Below, one piece after another: positions 46,075 to 57,243 of a DNA stretch of 64,000 bases; positions within the stretch are counted from its first letter, which is position 1, and every line of letters starts with the position of its first letter. Below the pieces are notes generated by a model that was not told the DNA's origin, made no database searches, and saw only the letters and a program-made list of their open reading frames with translations. Source of the stretch: Porphyra umbilicalis (Eukaryota; Rhodophyta; Bangiophyceae; Bangiales; Bangiaceae). Both the position numbers and the translations under genes were made by a program. The stretch lies in assembly GCA_002049455.2 (NCBI GenBank), contig KV918798.1, positions 310,001-374,000 of the forward strand, given 5' to 3'.

Positions 46075-49000
46075 ACCGTCGGCGCCCCCACTGTTGCCGG
46101 CGGTCGTCTACTGCCATGGGAATGGCAGCTGCCGCGTGGAGGCGCAGGTGCTCGCGCCGCTGCTGCTGCCGTACGGGGTCAGCCTGTTTGCGCTCGACTT
46201 TTCGGGCAGTGGGCGCAGCGACGGGCAGTACATTAGCCTCGGCGTCTTTGAGCAGGAGGACGTGGCGGCGGCGGTGCGGTATTTGCTGACGGGGCACACG
46301 ACGCCGGCGGCGCCGCCGGGGGGGGGGGGGGGCTGGGGGGGGTCCGCAACGGCCTGCTGTCTGCCACCAAGGCCATGACCGGCGGGGGTGGTGGCGGCGG
46401 TGGCGGCGGCGGCGGCGGAGGCGGCGGCGGCGGTGGCAGTGGTGGGGGGGGTGGTGGTGCGGGGACGGGCGGTGGGGGCGGGGGCGGTGGTGGTGGCGGT
46501 GGCGGCGGCGGCGGCGGCGGCGGCGGGTCGGGCTTGAGCCACGAAGCGCTGGGCTCTGAGGCGAGCAGCGACGCGCTGTCGCGGGGCCCCGGGGGCACCC
46601 CCCCCCCCCCCCCACCCCCAAAGCGTCGCGCGTGGCGCTCTACGGCCACTCCATGGGCGCCGCGACGGCGCTCATGTACGCGGGCCGCGCGGACGCGGCG
46701 GTGGTGGGCCTCCTCCTCGACTCCCCCTACGCGTCGTTTGACAAACTCGCGTCCTCCATGGTCGCGCACGTCCCCCTCCCGCCCGGCGTGCCCCGCCGCC
46801 TCGTCCTCTCCTTTGGCGTCCGCGCCGTCCGCAAGGCGGTGCGGGAGGCGGCCGGCTTTGACGTCACCGCCATCAACCCGTCGGCGACGGCGCGGCGGTG
46901 CACCCTGCCGGCGCTCTTTGTGCACGGCTCTGTCGATTCGGTGGTGGAAGCCGCCCACTCGGTGCACCTGCACCGCCTGTGGGCGGGGGGGACAAGGAGC
47001 TCCTCCTCCTCCCAGGCGTGGAGCACGACAGCCCGCGGCCGGCGGGCGCCATGGACACTGCGTTTGTGTTTTTGCAGCGGGTGCTCCGGGGGGACGACCG
47101 GGGGGGATGGCCGCCGTGCTGCGGGGGCGGGGGAACGAGGCGCTCGTCGGCGGCCGCGCCGCCGACGCGGTGCGGTTGTATACGCTCGGGCTTGGGGCGC
47201 TCGCGGAGCTCGGCGCGGGGGAGGGGCGGGGGCGGGGGGACGGCGCGGCGCCGCCGCCGACGGCGCCGTCGACCAAGCGCCCGAGCCGCATGGGCACCAT
47301 GGCGGGCATGGCGGGGATGGCCGCCGCCATGTTGCCCTCGTCGGTTGGGGGGGGGGGCGGCGGCGGTGGGGGCGGTGGCGGCGCCGCCGGCGGTGGCGGT
47401 GGTGGGGGTGGCGCCGCCGCCGCCGCCGCCGGCGTTGACGGCGGCCCGCCGAGCCTCCGCTCCACGCCCTCGACGGACGGCTCGCGGTCGGCGGCGTCGC
47501 CGAGCCGCCGGCGCTTCAAAAAGCTCTCCCTCGAGCGGGACCCCGGCGGGTGGAGCCGCCCCCCCCCCCGGCGGCGGCGGCCGCGGACCGCGGCGGCGCC
47601 GCCGACAGCTGCGACGCGCTGCGGTCGGGGGCGGCGGCGGCGGGGGCGTCGGCGGGGGGGGCGCCCTCCCCCCGCCCGCGGGGCGGTGAGCCACCACCAG
47701 TCGTGGGAGGCCCCCGGCGGCGGGGGCGGCGACGGCGGGGGCGACCCGCACGCGGCCGCGTCGGCGCTGCTCGGCGGCGGGGGCGGCGGCGGCGGCGGCG
47801 ACCGCGGCGCCGCCTCGTCGGTGGACGGGGGCTTTGCGGGCGGGCCCGGCGCGGGGCCGCCGGGCGCCGCGGGGCGCGGCAAGCGCATGGGCGCGAGCCT
47901 CCGCTCCCTCGTCGGGCGCGTGAATAGTGGCGTCGCCGGCAGCCTCGTCCGCTTTTGCACGCTCGGCCGCAAGCGGTCGGCCGAGGGGGGGGTCCCCCCC
48001 GCCGCAGGTGGCCCCGTCGGCGGCGGGGACGACGGGGCGCCCCCGCCGTCGGCGGCGGCGGCGGCGGCGGCGGGCCCCTCCGTCACCGCCTGGCGCACCA
48101 CCGGCCGCGCGTCAGCGGCGGCCGCCGACGGGCGCCCCGGTGCCGCCGCCGCCACCGCCGACGGCGGTGGCGGTGGCGGCGGCGGCGGCGGACCCGGCCG
48201 CTGGCGCGCGTCGGCGCCCATGGCGGCGGTTGCCGCCGCGGCGGTTGGCGGCGGCAGCCCCGCCGCCGCCGCCGCCGCACGGCGCAGCACGGGCGGCGGC
48301 GACGGACCGCGGCCGGCGGCGGCGGTGGCGGCGGCGGCGGCGGCGGCGGGGGACGGGCACCGCCTCTTTCGCGGGGGCTCCCGCCACAGCCCGGCGGGGC
48401 GCCCGCCGAGCCGCTCCGCGTCGACCGAGGTGCCGGCAACGGCGCCGCCGTGGGCCCCCACCGCCGCCGCCGCCGCCGCCGCCGGCGGCGGCACCCCGCG
48501 GCGGCCCGTGTCGCTCAGCGGCGAGCCGCCGCCGTCGGCGGCGGGGGCGGCCGCGGCCGCGGCGGCCGCCGCTGCCGCCGCCGCCGCTGCCGCGTCGCCG
48601 CCGGTGCGGCAGCCACGCGGGGGTCCCCCCCGGGGGCGGTCGGGGACCCCCCCCCCCCCTGCTTGCGCCCCCCCCCCCCCCCGGCGGTTCCCCCCCCCCC
48701 CCCCCCCCGCGGGGCGGCCCCCCCCCCCCCCCCCCCCACCCCCCCTCCCCCGTCGGCCGCCTCGTCGGCCGCCCCCGCGCGCTCGCCGTTGCCATGTACG
48801 GCAACCGGTCGCTCGGGCACGCGCGCCTCGGCCAGTGGGCGGCGGCGGTCGCCGACGCGGACGCGGCGCTCGGCCTCGACGCGGGGTGGGTGCGGGGCTA
48901 CTTGCGCCGCGCGACCGCCCTCGCCGCCCTCGGCGACGCGGCTGCCGCCGCCGCGGCGGTCGACGCGGGCCTCGGCCGCGACGGGGCGCACCCGGGGCTC

Positions 49001-49222
49001 CTCGCCATGCGCGCGCAGCTGCGGCGGACCGCCGCCGAGGCGGCGGGGGTGGCGGCGGCGGCGGCGGCGGCGGCGACGGCGGCGGCGGCGGCGGGGGGGG
49101 GGGGGGGGGGGGGGGGGAGGGGGGGCGCCGCTCGGCGGTCGCTCCGTCGCCGGCGGCGTGGCGCCGCCGGGGGGGGGGGGGGGGTGCCCGTCGGCGCCGC
49201 CGCGGGGGCGCCGGGCAGGTGA
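45722..49222 (+). CDS. alpha/beta-hydrolase fused to TPR repeats
   Basis: The ATG at 45722 (MASEEPPLSAEGVNALVSFI) opens an alpha/beta-hydrolase of the S33/ABHD type. It shows the oxyanion motif VVYCHGNGS, FSGSGRSDGQYISLG, the nucleophile elbow GHSMG (Ser codon 46650-46652), the acid in HGSVDSVV (Asp codon 46935-46937) and His in PGVEHDSP (47024-47026). A polyalanine insert precedes HGN and a polyglycine insert precedes the elbow. Right after the hydrolase end (FLQRVLRGDDRGG), with no stop, comes a TPR helix pair (RGRGNEALVGGRAADAVRLY, from 47107). About 500 residues of Gly/Ala/Pro-rich disorder follow, then two more TPR-like units (YGNRSLGHARLGQWAAAVAD; RGYLRRATALAALGDAAAAA) to a TGA at 49222. 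Frames shift several times, typically inside long G or C runs, suggesting sequence error. Substrate unknown. It could instead be two abutting genes split near 47107. Confidence 0.65.
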
Positions 49223-49329
49223 CGCGCGGGGGGGGGGGGGGGGTCGGCCGGTCGGGCGGGGCGGCGGGGGCGCCGCGCCCGCGCGCGCGGGGGGGCGGCG
49301 GCGGGGCTAGGTCGGGCGCCTTCTCACTT

Positions 49330-49370
<41 letters not shown>

Positions 49371-49715
49371 ATCTTTGTGCGGGTTTTTTTGGCGGTGGGG
49401 GGGGGTCGCGCCCGCGCGCCCGGTCGGACCACGGGGGGGGGGCGCGGCGGCGGGGGTGGCACGCCGCGCGCCGCGGGCGCGCCGCGCGACGCGGCCGCGG
49501 TGCGGCCGCGCGCGACCGGCACGCGGCGGTGCGGCGGGCGACTGCCGGCGGCGCCACGGCGGCGCCGCGTCGAGCGCGGGGGGGGGTGCGCACGGGGCGG
49601 GCCGGCGGGGCTGCGAGGCACGGCGCCGCCTCCCCCCCCACGGACTGCCCCCCGCCGTGCACGGCCGTGGCGTATGGCCGCGGCCGCAACGGCGGCGGCG
49701 GCCGAGGCGCCTGCC

Positions 49716-49757
<42 letters not shown>

Positions 49758-49779
49758 AGCACGACCACCGCCGCCCCCG
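49223..49779. other. convergent intergenic region with poly-T tract
   Basis: Lies between the 3' ends of the hydrolase-TPR gene and ALG1. It contains an unbroken run of 37 T at 49333-49369, and otherwise GC-rich DNA. Confidence 0.6.
49333..49369. repeat. 37-base poly-T tract
   Basis: A striking A/T homopolymer in DNA that is otherwise extremely GC-rich. It could be a poly-A tail remnant of a minus-strand retrocopy, a nucleosome-excluding tract between convergent genes, or simple slippage. Confidence 0.9.
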
Positions 49780-51419
49780 CTAAGACCGCCGGCGGCTGAC
49801 GCCCCACACGAGCGGCGCGGCGACGCGGCGCCACTCGCTCTCCCAGTCGCGCCCGCCCCAGCGGTCGCGCACCGCGGCGCGCATGGCCGCCCACTCCCCC
49901 CCCCCCCCCCCTCCCCCCCCCCCCCTCGAGGAGCCGCCCGAGGGCGTCGGCGAGCCCCCCCCCGTCCCCAAACAGCACCCCCGTCTCGCCGTCGGTGAGG
50001 AGTTCCGCGAGCGCCGGGTAGGCGCGCGCAACGACGGGCAAGCCGACGGCGACCATATCCACCGCCTTCATCGGCAAGTCGACGCCCGAGGAGGAGGCGT
50101 GGAGGCACAGCCCCGCGTCGGCCGCCGCGAGCGCCAGCGGGTAGTCGGGCGCGGGGAGCCACGCGGAGAGCAGCTGGATGTGCGCCAGGGGGGGGGTGCT
50201 CAACGCGCGCAGCGTCGGCGCCCGCAGCGCGCCGCGGCCCGTCGCAAGGACGACGAGCGCGGGGGGGGTGCGCGCCGCGGGGGGGGGGGGGGTCCCCCGC
50301 CCGCCGACCGGGCAGCGAGGCGCGCGTCGAGGGCGCGGAGGCCCGCGATGAGCGCCCCAAAATCCTCGTCGGCCGTCCAGCTCGTTGCCGTGACGACCAG
50401 CGGCGGCGCGTCGGCGGCGGGCGCGCCGGCGCCGCGACGGGGCACCACCCGCCAGACGGTCGGGGCGCCGCCGCCGCCGCTGCTGGCGGCCGCGTCGGCC
50501 CCACCCGCGTCGGCCACCACCGTGGCAAACGCCACCTCCCGCCCGGTCGCCGCGTCCGTCGCCAGCAGCGGCCGCGTGCGGCGGGCGGCGGCGGGCGCCC
50601 CCCCACCCCCCACGGCCGACGCCACGGGCGGGGGCGGCGCAAAGCCCCGCCGCGGCAAGTCCCGCAACACCACCCCACCGTCGACGCCCCACGCCGCCCG
50701 CTGCCACTCGCGCATCGCCGTGCAGACGACCAGGTGGCCGACGCGGCCGCCGCCCGTGAGCGCCCGGCGGGCGGCGGCGGCCACGCCCGACGCCCGGTGC
50801 GGGGCGCCCCACCCCGCCACCCCCCGCTCGACCCACTTGGCCACCCGCACGGCGATGCGGGGCGCGCCCCCACCCCCGTCCCCAGACGGGGCAGCGGCGG
50901 CGGCGGACGCGGCGCCCCCAGTGGCGGCGGCGGCGGCGGCGGCGGCGGTCGTCCCCCCCGCGAGGAGCGTCCACCCAAAGTTGTGCCAATCGACGACGAG
51001 CCCCGCGCCGCGGTGGCGCACCGCCAGGGCGGCGGCGAGCACCCACGCCGCGGGGATGGCCGGCGGCGTTTGCAGCACGACCACATCCCACGTGGCGGGC
51101 GCGCGACCGACCGCCGCCCAGGCGAGCGCCGCCGCCCGCGCCGCGACTGACCAGGCGGCGGTGGCCAGGAAGGCGGCCGCCCCGCGCCCGCGGCGGATGG
51201 CTGGCGGTGGGGGGAGGGGCGTGTAGACGAGGTGGGGGTGCGTGTCGAGGGGGGGGGGGGGGGTCGGCCCGTACGCAATGAGGTGCACGCAGACGCCGGC
51301 GGCGAGGAGGGCGCTCGCGTGGGCGGTCGTCCGCGGCGAGTGCGCCACGTCGCCGAGGACGACGACGGCGGCCCAGCGGGGGGGGGGGGGAGGGGTGGTT
51401 TGGGGGGGAGGGGCGGCAT
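49780..51419 (-). CDS. chitobiosyldiphosphodolichol beta-mannosyltransferase (ALG1)
   Basis: ALG1 adds the first mannose from GDP-mannose to GlcNAc2-PP-dolichol on the cytosolic face of the ER during N-glycan precursor synthesis. Reading the minus strand: VVVLGDVAHSPRTTAHA near 51330-51380; LQTPPAIPAAWVLA; VVDWHNFGWTLL near 50980 (DWHN-G-L is an ALG1 signature); LVVTATSWTADEDFGALI near 50370; then, after a frame change, the GT4 C-terminal domain with WLPAPDYPLALAAADAGLCL and HASSSGVDLPMKAVDMVAVG near 50050-50170 (the SSSG-DLPMK-VDM signature); and, in a third frame, WESEWRRVAAPLVWG to a TAG at 49780-49782. Frame changes coincide with G/C runs near 49900-49925, 50279-50292 and 51380-51391, so I treat it as one gene. 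The ATG at 51417-51419 is the likely start but lies beyond such a run. The family is certain; the exact protein is not. Confidence 0.85.
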
Positions 51420-52235
51420 CGTTGGGGGGGGGAGGGGGGAGACGTAGAGCGGAGGAGTGAGGGTGCCGGGGCGCGCCCGGCGAGAGAGGAGAGCAGCGGG
51501 AGTCCCAGCGGGCCGCGTCAGAGGGTCCTTCCCGGAAGAGGATCCTCTTCCGGCCCAGTCCGCTGACAGTCAGGCATCGCAGCGGCGGATCATTGGAGTT
51601 GTGTCAACAACAACAACAAAGCAGAAAAACTGTGCTCAAGTACCGGAGACGGGAAGAAACCAATTAGGTGGCCCCCGTGATCCCCCCAAAACGCTCCTGG
51701 TCGTGCTCTGGGGCTGACGGGCGCCCCCACCGAACGCCACGCTCCTCCGTCCCGGCGGCCCTGTGTGGTGCTGCCCCCCCCCCGTGCCAATCACATCGCC
51801 GCCAGGTGCGGCCGACCTCCACGTGCCCGCCCGCTGCCCCGATTTGCGGTGGCGGCTCACGTGGGGGGGGGGGCGGGTGGGTCTCGGACCCCACCGAGAT
51901 TGCGAGCGCCCCGGTTCGCGGGGAAGCCATTCGGTCCGCGTTATGGTTGGGGCGGCGCCACCCATCGCCCAGCCTTGGACGTTGGACGCGTGCCGCATCC
52001 GCCCGTCTCCGCGGTCGACGCTGCCCGTGTGCACTCTGTCGTTGGCTGTTGGTGCCGTACTGCCGCTGTCGGATTGCCCCATTCAATCGACCCTCAACCG
52101 GTGATAGTTGTCGAGCCATTCTCTGCGTGCCATCCCCATCGCTCCTGTTTATCCCCTCTGCCCCACTACCCCGGTCGGCCCTTGACGCTGCGAGCGCCTG
52201 ACACTTCCCTTTTTGGCCCCTCCCCACCTGCCATC
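51420..52235. other. divergent intergenic region (ALG1 / PDZ gene)
   Basis: 816 bp between the starts of two divergently transcribed genes, presumably holding both promoters. No clear TATA box is seen. It contains the self-complementary GAAGAGGATCCTCTTC near 51535. Confidence 0.4.
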
Positions 52236-53033
52236 ATGCCCGCTTCGGCAGCTTTTGTGGGCGCCGCCACCGCTGGCTCCCTGACCCGCGCCCGCGCGGG
52301 CCCTGCCGTCACGTGCCGAACGTCGCGGACGGCGGTCGCGGGCACCCCCCTGCGGTGGCGGCGGCGACAGCCAGTGGTGGCGCCCGCGGCCCCCACGGGC
52401 CCCGTCGCGCAGTACAACTACAACATTTACCAGGACTCGAGTGACCGCTCCAAGCGCACCGTCGGCGCCGACGATCGGACGGTGTCCATCCGAAAGCCCC
52501 TCGGCCTGATCCTGGAGGAGTCCCAAGACGGCATGGTCTTTGTCGCCGAAATTGACCCAGAGGGCAACGCGGCGGAGGAGGAGGACCTGTCTGTCGGCGA
52601 CATTGTTGTGGCCGTGTCGGCCACGTTTGGCGACGAGGTGTGGTCGACGCGGGGCGTCGGCCTCGACCGGGTCATGAAGAGCATCAAGGTGCGGTCGGGG
52701 CCGTTTGTGACGCTCGTCCTCGAGACGCCAGACCAGCTCGCGGCCAAGAAGGTGACGGCCATGGCCAACGCGGCTGACCGCCGTGATAAGACGCGGGAGA
52801 AGTTTGGCTCCCCCGAGGTGCTCAACCCGGTGTCGTGGACCAAGCAGCAGGAGTCGAAGGGCGCGGTGTACGACTACTCCAAGGACGCGGAGCCGTCCAC
52901 CAATGAGATTGAGGCGGAGCTGAAGGAGAAGCTGCGGAATGAGATTACCGCGCCGTACCGCCAGAACTGGCTGCTGTGGATCTCGGGCGGCGTCTTTGCG
53001 CTCGTCATTATCTCGTTCATCGTGCTCAACTAA
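52236..53033 (+). CDS. PDZ-domain protein, probably plastid-targeted and membrane-anchored
   Basis: 265 residues. The N-terminal 50 residues are rich in Ala, Ser, Thr and Arg with few acidic residues (MPASAAFVGAATAGSLTRAR), as in a plastid transit peptide. Residues of about 80-165 form a PDZ-like fold: RKPLGLILEESQDGMVFVAE is the LG carboxylate-binding loop and following strand, then EEEDLSVGDIVVAVS and a final strand FVTLVLE. A charged linker follows (VSWTKQQESKGAVYDYSKDA). The last 22 residues (NWLLWISGGVFALVIISFIV) are a single C-terminal membrane helix. Plastid PDZ proteins such as Arabidopsis ENH1 and MET1 act in thylakoid assembly or protection; a similar role here is inference. The frame is clean, the TAA is at 53031-53033, and codon use matches the other host genes. 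Confidence 0.8.
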   Translation: MPASAAFVGAATAGSLTRARAGPAVTCRTSRTAVAGTPLRWRRRQPVVAPAAPTGPVAQYNYNIYQDSSDRSKRTVGADDRTVSIRKPLGLILEESQDGMVFVAEIDPEGNAAEEEDLSVGDIVVAVSATFGDEVWSTRGVGLDRVMKSIKVRSGPFVTLVLETPDQLAAKKVTAMANAADRRDKTREKFGSPEVLNPVSWTKQQESKGAVYDYSKDAEPSTNEIEAELKEKLRNEITAPYRQNWLLWISGGVFALVIISFIVLN

Positions 53034-53694
53034 GGGAGCGCGCGGCAGAGCCGAGGCGGGGCGCGGAGCCGAGGGGATGGTAGGGGTTGTGAATGCGTGC
53101 GGACAATGGAGTGGATGTCGGCGGCTGTCGGAGAGCTGCGTAGTTTTTCTACTTTTTCTTCCTTTCTTCACACTGGGGTCGTTTGTTGTTGTCTCTTTCT
53201 CTTGATTCGTCTTCACCAGGTGGTGCACATTCCTTTATGTTTATACTTTTTGTCTGTCTGTCTCGGCTGTGCATATACATGGCGGCTTGGGCCAACGCAC
53301 AAGCAATAAACCATTGGTCAAAGCGACTGCGCTTGCAGTTCTTTTTCGTTGCTGCTGATTGCAGGACACCAGGCGCATTGGAGACAGTACGACAGACCAG
53401 TGGCACACTACCGCACGCACCTGTTGTCCGCAGAACCGCATGTTGTACACCAAAACAAAGGCCAACCCCACTGTAATACTGTGTTAAGAGGAGCTAGAAA
53501 CATGGTTCAGGCCACAACGCTACATACACGACAACCAATATATATTTCTATGTTCATACGAGCCAAATACAAGACAATGACTTGCTCAGGTGCCCGCCTG
53601 AGATGCAGCCGAGCCCAATCACCACAATCACGACGCAATCACGCCCACCCTCCCAGCACCCGCTGCCGCGCTGGTTGAGGCCGGGAGCGTCGTG
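53034..53694. other. convergent intergenic region
   Basis: 661 bp between the PDZ gene (plus) and pyroglutamyl-peptidase (minus) stops. AT-richer than the genes, with pyrimidine-rich stretches and an AATAAA at 53305-53310. No gene seen. Confidence 0.5.
53305..53310 (+). terminator. possible polyadenylation signal of the PDZ gene
   Basis: AATAAA about 270 bp after the PDZ stop in AT-richer DNA. Plausible but unproven. Confidence 0.3.
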
Positions 53695-54873
53695 TCAGCG
53701 CCAGTCGGTGGCCGCCAGCGCGTGCAGCAGCGCCGCCGCAAAGTCGGCGTACCATCCGTGGTCGGCCCCGGACCGCACCGCAGGCACGTGCACAAAGAGG
53801 GCGGTCAGCGGCGGAGCGGCATGCGCCGCTGCGGGTGGTGGTGGGTGTGCCGCCGCTGCAACACCAGTCTCAATAGGCGCGGGGGCGCCGACACCGTCGC
53901 TCCCGCCACCGGCCGTCACCGCGCCCCCAGAGCCGACGCCCACCGTGGCGGTCCCCACCGACGCGGCCGTCGTGCCCGCCTGCTCGCACCCTGCAACACC
54001 CTCGCCCGCCACGGACGCTGCCGCGGGCGACCGTTCCAGGTCGGCCACATGTGCGAGCGACCGGTAGTAGGTCCAGTTGCACACAAACCGCCCCGCGTCG
54101 CCGCTAATCGACACTGGCCACCCCGTCGCTTGTAGCACTCGTACCACGTCGTCCAGTGGTAGCCGCGTGCGCCGCTCGGCGGCCTTTCGCGGTGCGAGTG
54201 CTCGCAAGGCGGTGGTCAACCGCGAATGTAGGGAAGGGCTCCCATCCTTCCCTCCACCGTCGGCGGGCGTCTCGTCGTCGCCATCGTCCTCCTGGACGAC
54301 GGCACATCCCCAAGGGCGAGCGTTGGCCTGGTCTGGTACGCAAAAGCGGGCCTCGTTGACGGCCACGGCTTCGAGTTGGAAGCACGGCGCGCCGGCGTCG
54401 ACGCCAAAGTGGATGACCACCGTACGGCTGGGGGGGGCAGCGCCGAGTACAGCCGCCGCGGCGGCCGCCCGCTCCCGCCGTAGCCCACCGTAGAGGTCGG
54501 TCAAAGCCGCGTCCACGGCGACGGTGGACACGGTGAGGACCTGGTGGGAGGCGAGAACCACCGCCGGGGGAGGCGCACCAGTCGATGGTGCGACAGAGGA
54601 GGGGGCGAGCGCGGCAGCCGCCGCTACCGGCATCCGCGCAAGCGCGTCGGGGAGGGCGTTCACTAATCGCCCCGACGGATTGTCTGGCATGCCGTGGAAG
54701 GGCCCAAAGCCCGTTACGTGAAAGGTCGTTGACGTCGACGGGGGGGCGGCTGGGGCAGCCGGCGGGGACGGTGCCACAGCCGGCGGGGACGGTGCCACAG
54801 CCGGCATAGCCGCTGTCGCAAGGCTGGAGGTGTGGTCCGTCGGGCGCGCCAAGACCGACGCAGCGGGAGCCAT
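53695..54873 (-). CDS. pyroglutamyl-peptidase I (C15 cysteine peptidase), enlarged
   Basis: Removes N-terminal pyroglutamate from peptides, a cytosolic cysteine-peptidase activity. C15 signatures in order: FHVTGFGPFHGMPDNPSG near residue 45; VVIHFGVD followed by QLEAVAVNEARF, which holds the catalytic glutamate, near residue 145; ISGDAGRFVCNWTYYRSL with the catalytic cysteine near residue 240; and TALFVHVP with the catalytic histidine near residue 355. At 392 residues it is nearly twice the usual 200-220. The excess is an N-terminal Pro/Ala region, an acidic insert (EDDGDDETPADGGG) before the cysteine block, and about 80 residues of Gly/Ala/Val-rich sequence between Cys and His. The ATG at 54871-54873 has a good context (ACCATGG); further open frame upstream has no family similarity. 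The stop is at 53695. All catalytic residues are present, so it is probably active. Confidence 0.9.
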   Translation of the reverse strand: MAPAASVLARPTDHTSSLATAAMPAVAPSPPAVAPSPPAAPAAPPSTSTTFHVTGFGPFHGMPDNPSGRLVNALPDALARMPVAAAAALAPSSVAPSTGAPPPAVVLASHQVLTVSTVAVDAALTDLYGGLRRERAAAAAAVLGAAPPSRTVVIHFGVDAGAPCFQLEAVAVNEARFCVPDQANARPWGCAVVQEDDGDDETPADGGGKDGSPSLHSRLTTALRALAPRKAAERRTRLPLDDVVRVLQATGWPVSISGDAGRFVCNWTYYRSLAHVADLERSPAAASVAGEGVAGCEQAGTTAASVGTATVGVGSGGAVTAGGGSDGVGAPAPIETGVAAAAHPPPPAAAHAAPPLTALFVHVPAVRSGADHGWYADFAAALLHALAATDWR

Positions 54874-57243
54874 GGTCGCTGCTGCCGTCGCCGCCGCCCA
54901 CGTGCAGGAGCCACAAACGTCCGAGCGGGAGCAGCAACAGGCGTCTGGAGGAGAGTCAGGAAAGGGTAGCCAACAGCGCTGCGCGGTAACTTCGTTGGTG
55001 GTTGAGTAGGGAGCACGACAACAGCCGGCGCGCGCGCACCAGGACAAAGGGAACGGGTCGCGACGCGAAGGCCGTCCCAACATCCAGGATAGAAGCTCTC
55101 GCGGGTGGTGCCACAGCGCGTTGATGAAATCTCGTGTCAGGTTCCAAGGTATCTGCAACAAGGCCGAACCGTATTGCTGCTCGACCCCTTTGCGTTCAGA
55201 GAGAGATCGAAAATGAGTACATAACTCCTCTTTGCCCAATCTTTAAGGAGAAGTTCACATCCTTCGAGACATATGTTGCGAGACTCGCCGCAATGATCCC
55301 TCGGAGGTCTCGGGGAAGAAGTGGAGCAAGACCCTGACGGAGGAAAGGATGTGACACCGGCCAGCATTGAGGATACATGCCAAAGATGCATTGAAAGACA
55401 CGGTCGCTTTATTGTTGCTCGGCGCGGGCACGGGTGGCAGAGCAGACACGAAATCGATAAGAAAGCCACGGTGTGCTACAGAGTCACGCAGACATGTAGC
55501 TAACTGCACACAGCCGCAAACTCTGACAGAGCTACAGGCCACCGGACAACAGCAAGCTCACCATGTCAGCGACTCGCGGACACCACGCATGCATGTGCGT
55601 ATGACACAAGTTACTCGACTTCGATGTCAGCAACACCCATTGGTTTGCAAAGAAACAGAAGCCAAGAAAGAGGAAGCCATCGCACATATGCATGGTAAGG
55701 ATACATGGGGGACGGGCGAGCGAACACGAAAAAGAAGTACGTGGTCAGTTCATCCAACCCATCCACCACCCACCCACCGCGCGCGTCACACTATCCACAC
55801 TGCGCCAGTGTGGATCCCCACCCAATCGCCACCACCACTAGTCCAGCGACTGCAAACGTCGTCCGGCCCGTCGTAGAGTGACTCCCCCCCGCCCCCGTGC
55901 GAGCTGGAGAGAATGCGTGGGATGGAGGGGATGCAGATAAGAATACGACAGGAACGAGGGCGGTCGGCAGGAGGGTGGGCGGGGCGATCGAACAGAGGGT
56001 GGCCGGGGCTTCCGGCCAGGAGGGTGGGTGGGGCGGTCGACCAGAGGGTGGGCGGGGCGGTCCGCCAGGAGGGTGGGCCGAGCGGTCGGCCAGGAGAGCG
56101 AGCGGGGATGTTGGCAGCACTTGTGCACTTGGGCGGCAGCCAGGAGCGGGGCTGGGGGCAGCATGGCAGTCACCTGCACACATGCCGAGGGCGCGCATTG
56201 GCGCCGCCCAGCACTTCGAATTATTATTAATCGCCCCGCTATCCCCAAGCACAAGGCTTGACGTTTTCCAGCCCGCTGGTTGGCTGCCCGGTTGACCGGG
56301 GGCGCATCCTGGGTCCCCATTGGTAGCAGACTATCATGCCAACAGGTACTGAACAAAGTCTGGCTGACACAAGCTACGACGGTGAGGCGTCCGAGCAGAG
56401 GTCTCCATGTGCCCGCAAGAATGCATACTGTGTACGCCAAGTCTGCCTTGAACTGGGTGTGAAGGGTGCCGTTTGATCGCGCAAGGAGGACCTGCCCCAT
56501 GACCCTGCCAGAGCTCTGCACGGCAATGCCAGCAGCCGTCCCACTCTAGCGACACCGTTTGCGCCCCCATCCTCCCCGACCCCCTCGGCATGTATGTGCA
56601 GCCCCCCTCGCCCCCCCCCCCCTGCCAGCAGGAGAAAGGAGTGGGAGAGGACAGGAAAGGAGGCAAGCACAAGTGTCCGTGGTTGGGCGGTGCCCGCAGC
56701 TATTGGGAGTAGACGAGTACGCACATGGGTAGGGGTGACCAGGTGGGTGGGGTAAGAAGGTCTCTGGGGGTGTCAGAAAGCCTTCTCAGACAGAGCCTTT
56801 TAGAGATCGACACAGCGACATTTGCGAGGATGGTGTCACGAGGTTTGCTGCATGGAAAAACATTTCTCTCACGACCTCTCACGGTTCGCATATATTTTAA
56901 GTTCTCCGTGACCCAATTTGACAACGTGCTGTGGCGCTGTCGCAGTCCCCGCTTGTCTGCTCGCGAGTCGACCATTGCTGCTGGCAACACCAGTCAAGAA
57001 TGTACTTCAGCTTGTTAATTTTTGGCCTATCTCGTCGTTAAAGAGAAATGTACGCTTGTCCTTGCTGGCTGGGAAGTACGCTTGAACCTGACCTCTGGCG
57101 CTCCATGGATCATACCTAACACGCAGACGCTATTCTGAAATGGGTACGCTTGAAGACCTCTGATCTCCATACTGTACCGCCCGCCACACCCCAGTCCCAC
57201 AGCTGCCAACCGCGATCACGCGCCGTCCCCCCCCCCACCGCGC
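54874..57243. other. intergenic, no supported gene
   Basis: 2.4 kb between the VTC1-like gene stop and the start of the peptidase, both on the minus strand. Moderate GC, with imperfect tandem GGTGGGCGGGGCGGTC-type repeats near 55970-56090. Frames of up to 170 codons occur but show no motif. Confidence 0.45.
55970..56095. repeat. short GC-rich tandem repeat
   Basis: Imperfect repeats of about 25 bp on the theme AGAGGGTGGGCGGGGCGGTC. Confidence 0.6.

Noticed and set aside
46233-51419. Minus-strand frame of 1728 codons
   Set aside because: Runs antisense through the hydrolase-TPR gene and out of frame through most of ALG1. Its content is Pro/Ala/Arg low complexity.
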